A stretch of DNA of 64,000 bases from Liriodendron chinense. Taxonomy: Eukaryota; Streptophyta; Magnoliopsida; Magnoliales; Magnoliaceae. The position numbers and the translations under genes are program-made. The stretch covers positions 1-64,000 of the forward strand of contig ML058439.1 of assembly GCA_003013855.2 (NCBI GenBank), in the 5' to 3' direction. Of the stretch, positions 23,332 to 35,351 are shown piece by piece (the stretch's first letter is position 1; each line of letters begins with the position of its first letter). The notes under the pieces were generated by a model that had not been told where the DNA came from, did not search any database, and worked only from the letters and a program-made list of their open reading frames with translations.

Positions 23332-23350
23332 TTGCGCCGTCTGTGGGAAC
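23332..23350 (+). promoter_or_regulatory. Primer-binding site of element 1, altered at its first bases
   Basis: TTGCGCCGTCTGTGGGAAC lies three bases past the LTR. In the other elements it begins TGGCGCC, so one base of the tRNA CCA match has changed (G to T). It sits beside the private 30-base duplication of the LTR end. Confidence 0.75.
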
Positions 23351-23402
23351 AACTTGATCGTCAAAATCAATCGTGTTAACCACCGATCAAAATCCTTCGG
23401 TG

Positions 23403-26400
23403 ATGCCTCCTAAAAAGGCTGTTCATCCTTCAACTTCGAGGCAGGCACCACCTCCGCCTGATGAGACGGAATCCGCACTTGCCCTCCCACCTGTTCCGAC
23501 GGATATCCCTCAAGGAGCCCCAAATATGCCATCAACAAACCCATTATTGGAGGCCTCTGGAAATCAAGATGATGTCCTACGTTTCCTCGGGAACACTCTC
23601 CTAACTCTAAACGCCGGAGTTCAGGCGCTGTCAAATCGGCTTGATCAGCACTTCCCTGAACCGCAAAGACAACCCTCCGAAGGGTTACCACCGCCACCCA
23701 TACCAGTTGCTTCCAGACATTCTATGGATGAACCACAGGTCCCACCACTTGGCAGCCATCCCCCTGTGCCGTCTCCACATTCTATACATTCCAGTTCGTC
23801 TCGACAACCTCAACCCCAAGGCTCCACCGCCGAAACGTCTAGCTATACCCTATCTTGGGAAGGAGATCTCAAAAGAATCCAAGATCGTTTTGATGTCATG
23901 GAACAGAGATACCAGGCAAATCGGCCATCTGCCGTCATGGCGGCGATACATCAATCTGAATCTCCCTTCACTGGCGAGGTCATGGAAGCCCCGTTGCCCA
24001 GAAAGTATCGAGCGCCTGTTATCGCTCCGTATACAAGCATTGGCGATCCTCTGGAACATCTGGAAACATACAGGTCCCTCATGGAGTTGGAGGGACATGG
24101 TTCAGAAATCATGTGTAGGGCTTTTCCCCTTACATTGAAGGAAGCGGCTCGTACGTGGTTTCGGGGGTTAAAGCCTCGTTCCATCAGTTCCTTTTCCCAA
24201 TTATCGGAGATATTTCTTTCTCAATTCATGGGAAGTATTCGCATTAAGAAGCCAGCCTCCCATCTGATGAATCTGAAACAGCAACATGGGGAGACAATAA
24301 AAGAGTTCACAGTACGGTTCACTGCCGAAGCCGTTCAAACTGAGGGTTACACTGAAGAAAAGGGTCTCACAGCCCTCATCGCTGGAATAACGAGCGAGAA
24401 ATTCAGGTTTGCCTTAGATAAAAGCCCACCGAAAACTATGGTGGAATTCCAAGCCAAAGCTCAGAAATATATCAATGCAGAAGAAGTCGCATTGACACGC
24501 CATGGAGTACAAAGTAAGAAACGGAAGCCAGAAGGAACTTCTACAGATAAGAAATACCGTCGTGATCAGCGCGATCGTTCTCCCAGGAAGCCTTACTCTG
24601 GTAAATATCATAATTACACTCCTCTTAATCGGTCTCCTGAAAAGGTTCTAATGGAGATAAAACACAAGCCATATGTGAAGTGGCCTGCAAAGATCAAATC
24701 CGATCCCGAGAAGAGAGATAAGAGTAAGTTCTGTTACTTCCACAAAGATCACGGGCATAGGACCCAGGACTGTATCTCTCTACGAGACCATATCGAAGCC
24801 CTTATTCGAAAAGGCCATCTCCAGGATTACGTTGCTCGTAAAAATCGATCACCAGAAAGGGCGAAGACCTCATCTCGCCAAAAGGAACCACCTCATCATC
24901 AAACCAACCAAGTGGACGCTAAGCCCACGGGAGAAATCCGCACTATCGTCGGGGGACCAGCTTGTGGGGGTGACTCTCAAGCTTCAAGAAAAGCATACGC
25001 TCGGAAGGCGTCCAAAGAACCCCAGCAAATCTATTGGCTGGAACAGACGTCCAGCTCATCAAAAGCGAGCCATCCTCCAATTTCTTTCACCCTCGAAGAT
25101 GCAGCGGGAATCCACTTCCCTCATGAAGATTCTATAGTAGTCACATTGAAGGTATCAAATTATCTGACTCATCGAATTATGGTGGATACAGGTAGCTCAG
25201 CCGATATTCTGTATTTAGAGGCTTTCGACAAGATGGCACTCGACAGAAGCCTCCTCAAGCCAGTATCGACCCCCCTTGTCGGCTTTGGAGGAGAGGTAGT
25301 AACACCTGAGGGAAGTATCGATCTCCCAGTCACTTTTGGAGAGAGTCCAGCGAAGACCACCGTCTTCGTAAACTTCCTTGTCGTGGATCGAAAATCAGCA
25401 TACAACGCCATTTTGGGGCGGCCGTCTCTAACAAAGGTTGGAGCGGCCTTGCACCCTTCATATCTGCGTGTTAAATTTCCTACCCCAAATGGCATCGGGG
25501 TCGTGTGAGGAAGTCAGCAGGAGGCACGGTCTTGTTACCAGATAGCCCTCCAAGATCGAAAGGCGGCTCAAGCGACGTCCGTCATGGAAATAGCTCAAGG
25601 ATCACCCGTTCCCTCAACCACCTTGTTAGATCCGAGAGAAAATGCTCTGAAGTCGGGAACTCCGGGGGAGGAAATAGTGGCGGTCCACCTGACCGAAGAC
25701 GACCCATCTAAGATCGTGTACATCGGGTCCTCCTTGACCACTGACCATCGTGAAAATTTGATCCGTTTCCTCACCGAATACAAGGATGTGTTTGCTTGGT
25801 CTCATAAAGATATGCCAGGCATCGATCCCAATGTTATCGCACATCGTCTCAACATTGACCCGAAGCATAAACCTGTACATCAGCGTCGACGTGCCTTTAC
25901 TGCAGAAAGGCAAATGGCAATCAAAACTGAAGTTGAGAAGCTGCTCGCGGCTAATTTCATAAAGGAAGTTGACTACCCAGAGTGGGTCGCAAACGTAGTT
26001 CTCGTCCGGAAAGCTAATGGCAAATGGAGGATGTGCGTCGACTATTCAGACTTGAACAAAGCATGTCCCAAAGATAGCTTTCCGACACCGCGGATCGACC
26101 AGTTGGTCGACTCAACAGCTGGACATGCTCTCCTCAGCTTTATGGATGCTTATTCTGGTTACAACTAGATTATGATGCATCCACCTGATAGCCAGCATAC
26201 TGCCTTCATCACAGATCGAGGACTATATTGCTACCAGGTAATGCCGTTCGGTCTTAAAAATGCAGGGGCCACTTATCAACGTCTTGTCAACAAAATGTTC
26301 GCTGCTCAAATCGGTAGGAATATGGAAGTGTATGTTGACGATATGCTCGTGAAAAGCATCGTTGAAGATAACCACATTTCTGATCTTCGAGAAGCCTTTG

Positions 26401-28880
26401 ACCTGATGAGGAAGTATCGAATGAAATTAAACCCCGAAAAATGCGCGTTTGGAGTGTCAGCAGGAAAATTTCTTGGGTTCATGGTTGGCCAGCGTGGAAT
26501 TGAGGCGAATCCCGAAAAGATTAAAGCATTGATAGATATGAAATCCCCCGTTACTCTGAAGGACGTCCAGCGTCTGGCTGGTCGCGTCGCATCATTGAAC
26601 AGGTTCATCTCGCGAGCATCCGACAAGTGCTTGCCCTTCTTCAAACTCCTTCGTGCAACGGCCAAGTCTGATTGGAAGTGGACACCTCAGTGTGAAGAAG
26701 CTTTTCAACAACTGAAGCAATACATGAGCGCTCCCCCCATTTTATCTAAACCTGTAGCGCATGAGCAACTCATTCTTTATTTATCTGTGTCTTCCACGGC
26801 CGTTAGCGCCGCTTTAATAAGAGAGGATTCCGGGGTGCAAAGGCCCGTTTATTATATCAGTCGAGCAATGGTCGATGCAGAAACTAGGTATTCTAATATG
26901 GAGAAACTGGCCTTAGCCTTAGTCACGGCGGCTCGAAAACTACGACCATACTTTCAAGCCCATGCTATTTTAGTACCAACAAATCATCCACTACGACAAG
27001 TCCTTCAAAAACCTGAGGTTTCCGGGCGCTTAACTAAATGGGCGGTCGAGATCAGTGAGCATGATATCTCATTCTGTCCTAGGACCGCAATCAAGGGCCA
27101 GGCCGTGGCTGACTTCATCGCCGAATTTACATATTCTTTTGAAGATAATGTCATGACCAGCGACCAGCCTCCTTGGTCGCTCTTCGTGGACGGGTCGTCG
27201 CGAGCCACTGGCAGCGGAGCGGGCCTGATTTTAGAGGCTCCCGACGGGTCGCATTTTCAATATGCTCTGCGTTTCGAATCACGTGTCTCTAATAACGAAG
27301 CAGAATATGAGGCTCTGATTGTTGGCCTCGAATTGGCCGTTGTCCTCGCAGTCCGGAATTTGATAATTCATAGCGACTCCCAGCTCATTGTCAACCAAGT
27401 TCTTGGCGAATTCGAAGCCAAAGAAGAAAGAATGGCCTTATACAAGTCTCGTGTCCTTATCTTGCTCGCCAAGCTAAAGACTTATAAAATAATTCATATC
27501 CCTCGCGAACAGAACCAACTTGCCGATTCCTTGGCAAAACTCGCTTCTGCACCAGAATCGGAGTTATCACCTTCAACCCCCATCGAGCACCGTCAGAACT
27601 TGAGTATCGACCATGTGACTCTTGAGCAAGTTGTATCAGTACAATCGTCTCCATGCTGGATGGATCCTATCATCCTTTATCTCAGATATGGATACCTACC
27701 AGAAGACAAGAAAGCTGCAAGAAAAATTCGACTTGGAGCTGCCAGGTACACCTTACAAGATGGAATCTTGTTGCGAAAAAGCTTTTCCTTGCCTTATTTA
27801 AGGTGTCTTCATCCAGAAGAAGCACTTCGTGTTCTCGACGAAATACACCAGGGGGCATGTGGTAACCATCCCAGGGGGCGATCCCTAGCATATAAAGCGA
27901 TGAGGCAAGGATATTATTGGCCCATTATGAAAGCAGATGCCATCGAATTTTCTAAAAAATGCGACAAGTGTCAACGATATCTACCTATACCTCGTGTACC
28001 GTCCGAGCGGATGACCCCAGTTGATAGCCCTTGGCCTTTTGCTCAGTGGGGGATCGATATCATCGGGCCCTTACCTATGGAAAAGGGACAGAATAGGTTC
28101 GCAATCGTGGTGGTTGATTATTTCACCAAATGGGCCGAGGCAGAACCATTAGCCAAGATTACTGAAAAATAAACTACTAAGTTTATATGGAGAAATATCA
28201 TATGTCGTTTCGGACTTCCTCATACTATAATCACTGATAACAGAACGCAGTTCGACAACGTGGCCTTTGATGAATTCTGCGACAAATGGAAAATACGTAG
28301 TCTCCGTACTTCTCCGTATCATCCTCAGGCGAATGGGCAGGTCGAGGCGATGAATAAGATCATAAAGCATCATTTAAAAACCAAGCTAGGTGAATGTAAA
28401 GGAGTGTGGCCAGAACTTCTGCCAGAGGTATTATGGGCTTATAGAACCACGGCTTGTACATCAACAGGTGAAACTCCTTTCTCCTTAGCATTTGGTGTTG
28501 ACGCAGTGGTACCAGTGGAAATTCAAGTGCCCTCATATCGGATCGAGCAGTATGATCCCGAGAGCAATCATGAAAACCTCCGACTTCATCTCGATCTCTT
28601 GGAAGAGAGAAGAAATGCTTCCCAAGTACGAGTGACAGCATATCAACAACGTATTGCTCGTTATCGGAATGCGAAGGTTCGGCCTAGATCCTTCCAGTTC
28701 GGAGACTTAGTCCTAAGGCAAAATCTTGGAGTTCCTGCTCGTTCATTGGATCCGAATTGGGAAGGCCCATATCGGGTTATCAGGATTGTGCGACCCGGTA
28801 CTTATTATCTTGAAGACATGCAAGGGAAGCCTGTACGTCGCCCTTGGCACGTGGAGCATTTGCTACGATACTACCCCTAG
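23403..28880 (+). pseudogene. gag-pol polyprotein of Tat element 1, three in-frame stops
   Basis: One frame of about 1,825 codons makes the capsid and the enzymes that copy and integrate the element. ATG at 23403 (MPPKKAVHPS) is the first in frame. Domains in order: gag capsid region (residues about 180-300, ARTWFRGLKPRSISSFSQL), a CCHC knuckle CYFHKDHGHRTQDC (24731-24772), aspartic protease MVDTGSSADI (25179), reverse transcriptase with YVDD (26331-26342), gypsy RNase H (about 26750-27110), a second archaeal-type RNase H (LFVDGSSRATGSGAG to QNQLADSLAKLA, 27181-27540), and integrase with CDKCQRY, WGIDIIGPL, ITDN and NGQVEAMNK. Stops: TGA 25506 (where elements 2 and 3 have Arg), TAG 26166 (Gln of YNQI), TAA 28170 (Lys). 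The integrase TDN motif is followed by Arg in place of the usual Gly. Confidence 0.95.
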
Positions 28881-29662
28881 ATTCGATGTAGCCTATTATA
28901 ACGTTTTATGAATAAAGTGAAAGATATCTTTTGGCTGCTACTCCATTTATATGGACCTAAATAGCCCTGAAGAGTGTGCTTACACATCTTGGCCAATTGC
29001 CTACCTTTGGTAGGACTGAAACCATTACTAGTTGGTTGCTTTTCCATTTATATGGACCCGAATAGCCCCGAAGAGAATGTATACCATCTCTTGACCAACC
29101 TTCTGCCCTCGGTAGAATCAAAAGCTCAATCGATAGATCAGTCTATCTCAACGCGGACACGGTCACACGACCCCCGGATTGAGTCTAATTCATTTTTTCA
29201 TGAGTTAGTTGCTCACGACTGGTGAGAGGAGGGATCGCACTCCGGAATGCGAGCACCGTAGCTCGGGCTCGAATCACAGTCATACACCTTAATCGCGAGC
29301 ATCACAGTTCGCCATACACCCTAATTGCAAGCAGCGTAACTCGTGCTCGGATTAAGGGTTCGCATTCACTGATGAGCCAATATGAAGTCAACTTGGGGGT
29401 CTCAATCGGTTTGGTCGCAACGAACCCCCGGATTGAGCACATTCTCGTTACAACAAGGCATTCAGTACATGGAAAAGAAAGTAAACAAAAACGAGAAGGC
29501 ATTCATTGCGTGAAAAGGAAAAGGCAAACGAGGACACTACTTCCAAAAATATTTTTTCATTAATGATAAATGTTTACAATATCCATTCACGAATACAAGA
29601 GAGGAAAACAAAGAAAATCAATCCCTTGGAGGAGGAGCTGCGCTCTCAATTTCAGGGCCCAT
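28881..29662. other. Element 1 non-coding zone between pol and antisense gene
   Basis: Holds an imperfect direct repeat of about 100 bases (28933 and 29034; 'tccatttatatggaccYRaatagcccYgaagag'). Then at 29226-29370 there are short phrases such as 'gaatgcgagcaccgtagctcgggctcg' that echo the 48-bp array in the LTR of element 0. The duplication breakpoint (29448) lies here. No gene. Confidence 0.7.
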
Positions 29663-31789
29663 TTATGGAGCTCCTTCAACCTCAGTGGCTTCAGTCACCT
29701 CGTTCTCAGCAGCAGCCTGCTCTTCGGCAGCTATGATGGTCACGACTCGACCAAACTCCCCCATATCAAAGGATGGGATCATTCGTTGCACTACTCTTAG
29801 CGCAAAGTCGCGACCAGCATCATATGACTCGTACCTTTCATCATCATATTGCTGCGAAGAACGGAACTCAGAAACTGCCCGAGGACCTTCTTCCGAGAGC
29901 ATTTTCGCAAGGGCGACTCTCTCCTCGTCCCAGTGGATCGAGTCGTCCTTAAGCTGCGCGAGAGCGTTGCGCTCCTTGGTCAGGTTTTCTCGTAGGCCTC
30001 CTTGAGCTGCGACCTAGCCTCCGCAAGTCGCTCCTCCAGTGAGATCTTGTCTTGGCGAAAGATCTCCTTCTCTCTCTCCGCCTTCTCCTTCAAGTCGGCG
30101 ATTTTCGCGAACTTATTGTCCAAAGCTTGGTACCTTTCTGTCAACACCTGGACTTTCTCTATGAGGATTTTTATCTCCTCATCTTTCTTGGAAATCACGG
30201 CCTCACGGGATTTGAGGAGTTGATCTCGTCCCTGGACCGCCTTCTCCAAAGCGATCCTTTTTTCATCTGCCTCGTCTATTACGCGGCGAGCGGCGACGAT
30301 GTCTCGCTTCGTCCGCAAGATGAGGTCTAGTCCCTGCAAACAAAGAGGGGTGAGAAGAAATACTTAAGAAACCCCAAAATAATAAAGTTTTGGGCTAGGA
30401 GGTTCTACCTGAGCCATCCTCATCCCTGCCTCAAGGAAGAGGCTCTCGGGGCCTGGCTCGGGAAGAGAGCCGAAGGATTGAGGCGGGACATTCTCAAATA
30501 GGAATTTACAGATGGGGTGGAGGTGGCGAGGAATAGAATATGTCCCACCACCGGAAGATTGGGCAACGATCAGCCCAGACGGCTCGCGAGGAGGGGCCAT
30601 CGTCTCGCGAGCAGGTCCCTGCTCGGTAGCAGGAACCAGCTCGCGGGCAGGAGCCATCTCTCGAGGCTCCGTGTGCTCACGAGCCTCTTCAGCTGGGGGG
30701 CAGCTGGACCCTACCCCATCTGGGGAATTGTCAGCGATATTAATCACTGGCGGCCCGGGTGCGACCACCAGTGAAGGAATAGCGGGCCCTGCTGGAGCCC
30801 CCGCCTTGCTCGCGAGAGGAGCAGGCTGATCGCTACCCTTTTCGGTGGATGGGTGAGATGGACCAGCAGATGTTTTCTTCTGTCTCTTGGAGCTCGTGCC
30901 CTTCAGCCGGGGCAGCAGACCTCTTTTCTCTCCGACCTGCGTCATCTCGACTTCTCTTACGGGTATTAAGCCCGCTGCTGCAAGACGTGATGGAGACAAG
31001 CAAGTCTCGACGTGCCTATCACCAATAGGCACCTTGTACACTTTTACGATTTTTTCGTTGATCCCCCCTTTCAAGTTCGGTTTTCTCAAGGCCGGGATAC
31101 CTGCGAGCACAAACAAGGGTCAAATGGAGTAAAACCCTAAAACCTTAATTGAAGGAAAAGTGCACAATGCGGGACTGCCTACCTTCACAGAAAAAACGGT
31201 TTACTCTTGGGCCCCTGGAAGAAGCAAATTCCCAATTTCCGGATGCATAAAACCAACGCTTCCTCCAGCCGGGATAATTCGATGAGGGCTTCCCCAGCAC
31301 GAAGTTATCCCGGTGCCAATAACATAGATAATACCAGCCTTCGCTGGAGGGTGCCTTCTTCAAGCGGAACATGCGGAGGAACTCATCAGCTGTAAGCTCC
31401 CCGTTCCCGGCTTGAGCCCAAAGGACGAATGAGCTTAGGACCACCCTCCATCCATTCACGATAAGTTGCCCGGGGGCAATTTTATAATATCGAAGTACGT
31501 CCCGGATGAAGGGATGGAGGGGAAGGCGAACCTCCAGAATGAGTTGATACTCATAGAATGCCACACACCCTGGGGGAGGGGAGTCTGGCGTCTCTCCATC
31601 TCTGGGTAACCGGAGAGCGACTGATTCAGGGATTGAAAACCTCTCCCGTAACTCCAGCAGCCGGTTCTCCGATAGAATGGAAGGATATCCGGCCGCTGTA
31701 TACTGACCTACCGGAACCCTTGCGTTACTAGAAGCAGAGGATTCTGGGGTGGCATCTCCTAAAGGAATGGTACTCTCCTCAGAAGCCAT
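29663..31789 (-). pseudogene. Tat antisense gene of element 1 (three exons, frameshifted)
   Basis: Exon 1 is 31789-31183 (ATG, MASEESTIPLGD), intron 31182-31101, exon 2 is 31100-30409, intron 30408-30333, exon 3 is 30332-29663. Both introns are GT...AG. The joins are phase 1 (GAA G|GT, giving EGIPALRKPN) and phase 0 (MAQ|GLDLIL), as in element 3. Exon 1 has the Transposase_28-type block: PPPGCVAFYEYQL, RLPLHPFIRDVLRYY, APGQLIVNGWR, SEGWYYLCYWHR, GWRKRWFYASGNW. Exon 2 is rich in Pro, Ala and Gly and probably disordered. Exon 3 is a long charged helix, likely a coiled coil (VLTERYQALDNKF, LEERLAEARSQLKEAY). A one-base frameshift near 29995 separates it from the C-terminal part ending in TEATEVEGAP. 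The role is unknown; it may act in trans for related elements. Confidence 0.85.
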
Positions 31790-31950
31790 GGGATATTTAA
31801 AAAAGAAAGAAGAAATATTACAGTACAAAAGGAAAGAAAGAGCACCAAAGGAGATCGAGGAAGACACCAAGGAGCTCCGGAGGAAGATGATTGAAAAAGC
31901 AAAGGAGGATTCTGAAACTTCTGTGAAAATCAGAAGATATGGTGGACTCC

Positions 31951-31963
31951 GTATATTTATAGG
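31951..31963 (-). promoter_or_regulatory. TATA box of element 1 antisense gene
   Basis: CCTATAAATATAC on the minus strand, about 165 bases before the ATG at 31789. The duplicate is at 48476-48488. Confidence 0.65.
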
Positions 31964-32212
31964 CAATCATTCCGCCGTATATGGTAGCACGTGGCGATCT
32001 CTCGTTCGGCACAGCACTCGAGCAGGCACGCCCATTAAATACTTGGACACGTGGTGAGCGCCTCTTCATTTCCTGACTGCAGAAAGGCTGGCGCTCATTA
32101 ATTCCAGCCTAATCATGTACGGCTTCTCAGTAAAAGCAAGAGGCAGCCGCGCATGACAGCAAGCTAAGTCCTTTCCTTAAGGATTCTTGGCGGCAAGGAC
32201 TTGGGGGGCATC

Positions 32213-33491
32213 TGTTATAGGCAAAATGGTGGAGATAAGATTTCACGTGGAAATGCTCATTTGGCCCTCGAGATCATCTGATCAAGAGTCGCAGAACGGG
32301 TAAAAGTGGAGTGCGGGTTCGACTCTCGAGATCGTAAGCTCGGGAGTCTAAGAATGGATAAGTGCGGGACGTCCATTCGACTCTCGAGATCATCTGATCG
32401 AGAGTTGAATATTGGATAAGTGCAGGATGTCCATTCGACTCTCGAGATCATCTGATCGAGAGTCGAATATTGGATAAGTGTGGAACGTCCATTCGACTAT
32501 CGAGCTCACCTAATCAGGAGTCATAGATAGTCAAATACGGCAAAACTAGATTCGCGAGCAGACCTTCTCACAAGCCGTTGAAAGACGTTACATCTAAGTG
32601 TGTACTTGAACTCGCGACCACATTTTAATATGCGAGCAGCTTTCCTGCGGAAATATCTCTTAGCCTTCAGTACTAGCACCCGATTCCCGTCGAGCAGTTT
32701 GTCCAATCCCTCTGCGACACCAAGCAGGGCTATATCCAGTTCGGTGGTCCCCGACTCGTCGGCGTCTCCTTCCTTTTCGGAAGCTATGACTCCAACTACG
32801 GGCGTCTCCTTCCTTTTCGGAAGCTATGACTCCAACTACAGGCGTCTCCTTCCTTTTCGGAAGCTATGACTCCAACTACGGGCGTCTCCTTCCTTTTCGG
32901 AAGCTATGACTCCAACTACGGGCGTCTCCTTCCTTTTCGGAAGCTATGACTCCAACTACGGGCGTCTCCTTCCTTTTCGGAAGCTATGACTCCAACTACG
33001 ACCTCCAGTTTATCATGACACATCAACGCTATCACCACGCTTACTGGCAGCCCGTATAGGTCGGTTTTTGAGCTTATCTTCTCTAAATGGATCCGGATCT
33101 CAAGGGATTGCTATCAAAGGGTGTGATTGTTGAAATAGGTCATTGAGTTGGATCTGACTCAAAAGATAGGATCTTATCCCACGAAATTAGCAAGATCTCA
33201 GTATCGTATACGACATCAGCGGGATTTCAACATCTTACGTAACAAACTGGATTGCCTCAGATCTATATAAAGAGGTGGCTTCATTAAGAGCAGGTACGCA
33301 CACATCATTCAATCCTGGTCCTGTTTTGCTTGGCTTCTCTTCTTACTGTGGCCTAACTTAAGCATCGGAGGGCTAACGGCTGGTCCCCAGCCACCCTTAT
33401 TTGCTGTCTTGCTTCAGGTCTGGTGGTGGAAATCCCTGTTGGAGTGAAGGAGAAAAGCCGGAGGATCTCGTTACAAAATCTGACATTAACA
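32213..33491 (+). repeat. 3' LTR of element 1, 1,279 bp
   Basis: TGTTATAGGC to ATTAACA, followed by target duplication CTTGT. Longer than the 5' LTR because the 40-bp array has six units (32761-33000) rather than three, partly offset by the missing 30-base duplication. Confidence 0.95.
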
Positions 33492-33496
33492 CTTGT

Positions 33497-33516
33497 GAAA
33501 GATGATTCGCAGGTGA

Positions 33517-33552
<36 letters not shown>
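33497..33552. repeat. Right end of split foldback repeat plus (AT)n
   Basis: 33497-33520 completes the foldback repeat interrupted at 22138 (ending GGTGAGCATATAT). About 34 bases of AT follow. In the duplicate (50022-50135) the AT tract is about 58 bases longer. Confidence 0.8.
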
Positions 33553-33555
<3 letters not shown>

Positions 33556-33611
33556 TGTGTGTGTGTTAAAACATCTATGCGCATGAGAAGGGCACCTTGC
33601 ATATTTTGTGT

Positions 33612-34076
33612 CAAAGGGTTGGTGGATCCCTAAGTGTAGTGCTCACGGTGATGTATGTTCCTTACATCCTCGCCATCCATGCATTTTGCAGCTCATTTTA
33701 GGACATGGTTGAAAAATGAAGGAGATCCAAATCTTAGGTGGACCATACATTAGGAAATTGTCGTGATTGAATCCCTACCATTAAAAACTTCATGGGGACC
33801 ACTGGAATGGTTATTTGCTATCGAATCTATTGACAAGGTCACAAAAACCTAGATGAAGAGACCACACACATATTATCCTGATCCAAAACTTTTGTGTGGC
33901 CCACAAGAAATTTTTGATGGTTGATTACAACTGTTTCCTGTATTATGTCCACTTGAGATTTGGATGTGCTTCATTTTTTGATTCATGTCCTAGTATGATT
34001 TTTAAAAACAGGTGGACGGCATGGATATAAGGCACATGCTTCAACATGGCGCCCACGGCCAGGAATCCCACCTGAA
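33612..34076. repeat. Foldback repeat copy, about 465 bp
   Basis: The left half (GATGTATG, 'ccatccatgcattttgcagctcattttaggacatgg', 'aaatcttaggtggacca') is mirrored by the right half ('gtccacttgagatttggatgtgcttc', 'tcatgtcctagtatgattttt', 'gtggacggcatgg'). The outer ends 'ggtggatccct' and 'aggaatcccacc' also pair. Duplicated at 50195-50659. Confidence 0.75.
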
Positions 34077-34615
34077 GCTGCGCCCAAAATAATTGGAAGG
34101 ATATTTTGACTTTTCTCCGCACACCACATCATACCAAGCACCAAAAAAAAAAGAAAAAAAAAAGAAAAAAGAAAAAGGAGAGGTTCGTACAGCGAGTGCG
34201 CTTTTTATGCTTGTTGCATGGCTAAAGGGGTCCTTGCGGAAGGGGATTGCGCCCTTCCTCAGTAGAGCTGTGGAGGGTCCCACCGTGATGCATCTGTTTG
34301 TCCACTCCGTCCATTCATTTTATAAGATCATGTTAGGATATGGCCCTAAAAAATACTTAGATCCAACACTCAAGTGGGCCACACCAAATAGCAAGCTGAA
34401 ACTATCGCACTATTGCAGTGATGACGTCAAGTTCCGATCACTATTTAGTGCGGCTAGATTGAGCGTTGGATCTTCTTCCTTTTTACTAAGTGGATAAACA
34501 GATACATCACGTTGGACCCACAGCTCGGTTTTACTGAGGAAGGACCCAATCCGACTCTATTTTTGCGTTGTGGTAGGTCTCCTATCCTGTGCGCGGATTA
34601 TGTGAGTCCACTTTG
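34077..34615. repeat. Intergenic piece with a half foldback repeat
   Basis: An A-rich stretch near 34142-34175, then one half of a foldback repeat (34268-34400: 'gtcccaccgtgatgcatctg', 'actcaagtgggccacacc') without its mirror. An open frame of 134 codons crosses it, but it is built of repeat and poly-A sequence and shows no domain; I do not call it a gene. Confidence 0.55.
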
Positions 34616-35082
34616 GACGGGGATTTCCTGCGAAGTGGGACCCACATTGATGTTTTATGATAAATCCACCCTGTCCATCTGTTTTGGGAGCTTGTTTTGG
34701 GACATGAGAACAGAAATAAACCGGATCCAAGACTCAAGTGGGTCTAAAACGCAAGGATTGAACATCCACAGCAGAAATATTTGTGGGGCCATAGGAGATT
34801 CGAAGCAGGCTAATATTTATGTTTTCAGTTCATCCCAATAGTAGTGACGTTATGAACGGTATGAATGTCATATAAACATTACTGTGGACCTGGGAGGATT
34901 CAACGGTAGTAATTTCCCTACCCACGCTTTCCTTTAGTGAGGCCCACTTGAGTTCATTTTTGTTCTCATGTCCTAAAACGACTCCCAAAACGGATGGACA
35001 GGGTGGATTTATTAGAAAACATCACTTTAGGCCCCACCTAGGTTCCTAGCGCAGAAACTTCTTTGCAGGAAATCCGCGTCCG
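34616..35082. repeat. Foldback repeat copy with long perfect ends
   Basis: GGACGGGGATTTCCTGCGAAG at the left mirrors CTTCTTTGCAGGAAATCC...GTCC at the right (35049-35082). The inner halves are mirrored as well ('ccaccctgtccatctgttttggga' against 'cccaaaacggatggacagggtgg'). Duplicated at 51199-51665. Confidence 0.75.
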
Positions 35083-35099
35083 TCCAGCTTACATGATAG

Positions 35100-35351
35100 C
35101 AGGTGAGTCGGGTCCACCTTGATGTATGTGTATATCCACTTGGACCATCAGTTTTCTGGTTCATTTCAGGGCATATGGTAAAAAATTAAGCAGATTTAAA
35201 TCTCAAGTGGACTAGGCCACAGGAAACATTGGTCATTTTTAATCAACACTTTTCAAATGGTGTGGTCCACCTGAGGTTTGGATCTCTTCAAATTTGGACT
35301 CATGCGCTAAAATAAGATGGAAAAGTGAATGGACAGCATGGATATACTATA
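35100..35351. repeat. Foldback repeat, left part; split by Tat element 2/3
   Basis: Begins GGGTCCACCTTGATGTATGTG. Its mirror end CATACATCAAGGTACACC lies at 62233-62250, beyond element 3. CTATA (35347-35351) is the target duplication, found again at 51930-51934 and 62228-62232. Confidence 0.85.

Larger units (their letters stand above)
22139..33491 (+). mobile_element. Tat-clade Ty3/gypsy LTR retrotransposon, element 1 (11.35 kb)
   Basis: Both LTRs are present and flanked by the same pentamer CTTGT (22134-22138 and 33492-33496). Order: 5' LTR, primer site, gag-protease-RT-RNase H-archaeal-type RNase H-integrase in one frame, a non-coding zone (28881-29662), a convergent spliced antisense gene, polypurine tract (about 32198-32212), 3' LTR. 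The doubled RNase H and the antisense gene place it in the Tat/Ogre group. Three in-frame stops in pol and a frameshift in the antisense gene make it defective. The LTRs differ by about ten substitutions by eye, plus array-length differences, so insertion is fairly young. Its 3' part from 29448 on is duplicated at 42158. Confidence 0.95.

Noticed and set aside
34093..34497. A 134-codon plus-strand frame (duplicate at 50676)
   Set aside because: Built from an A-rich run and half a foldback repeat; no domain and no codon bias.
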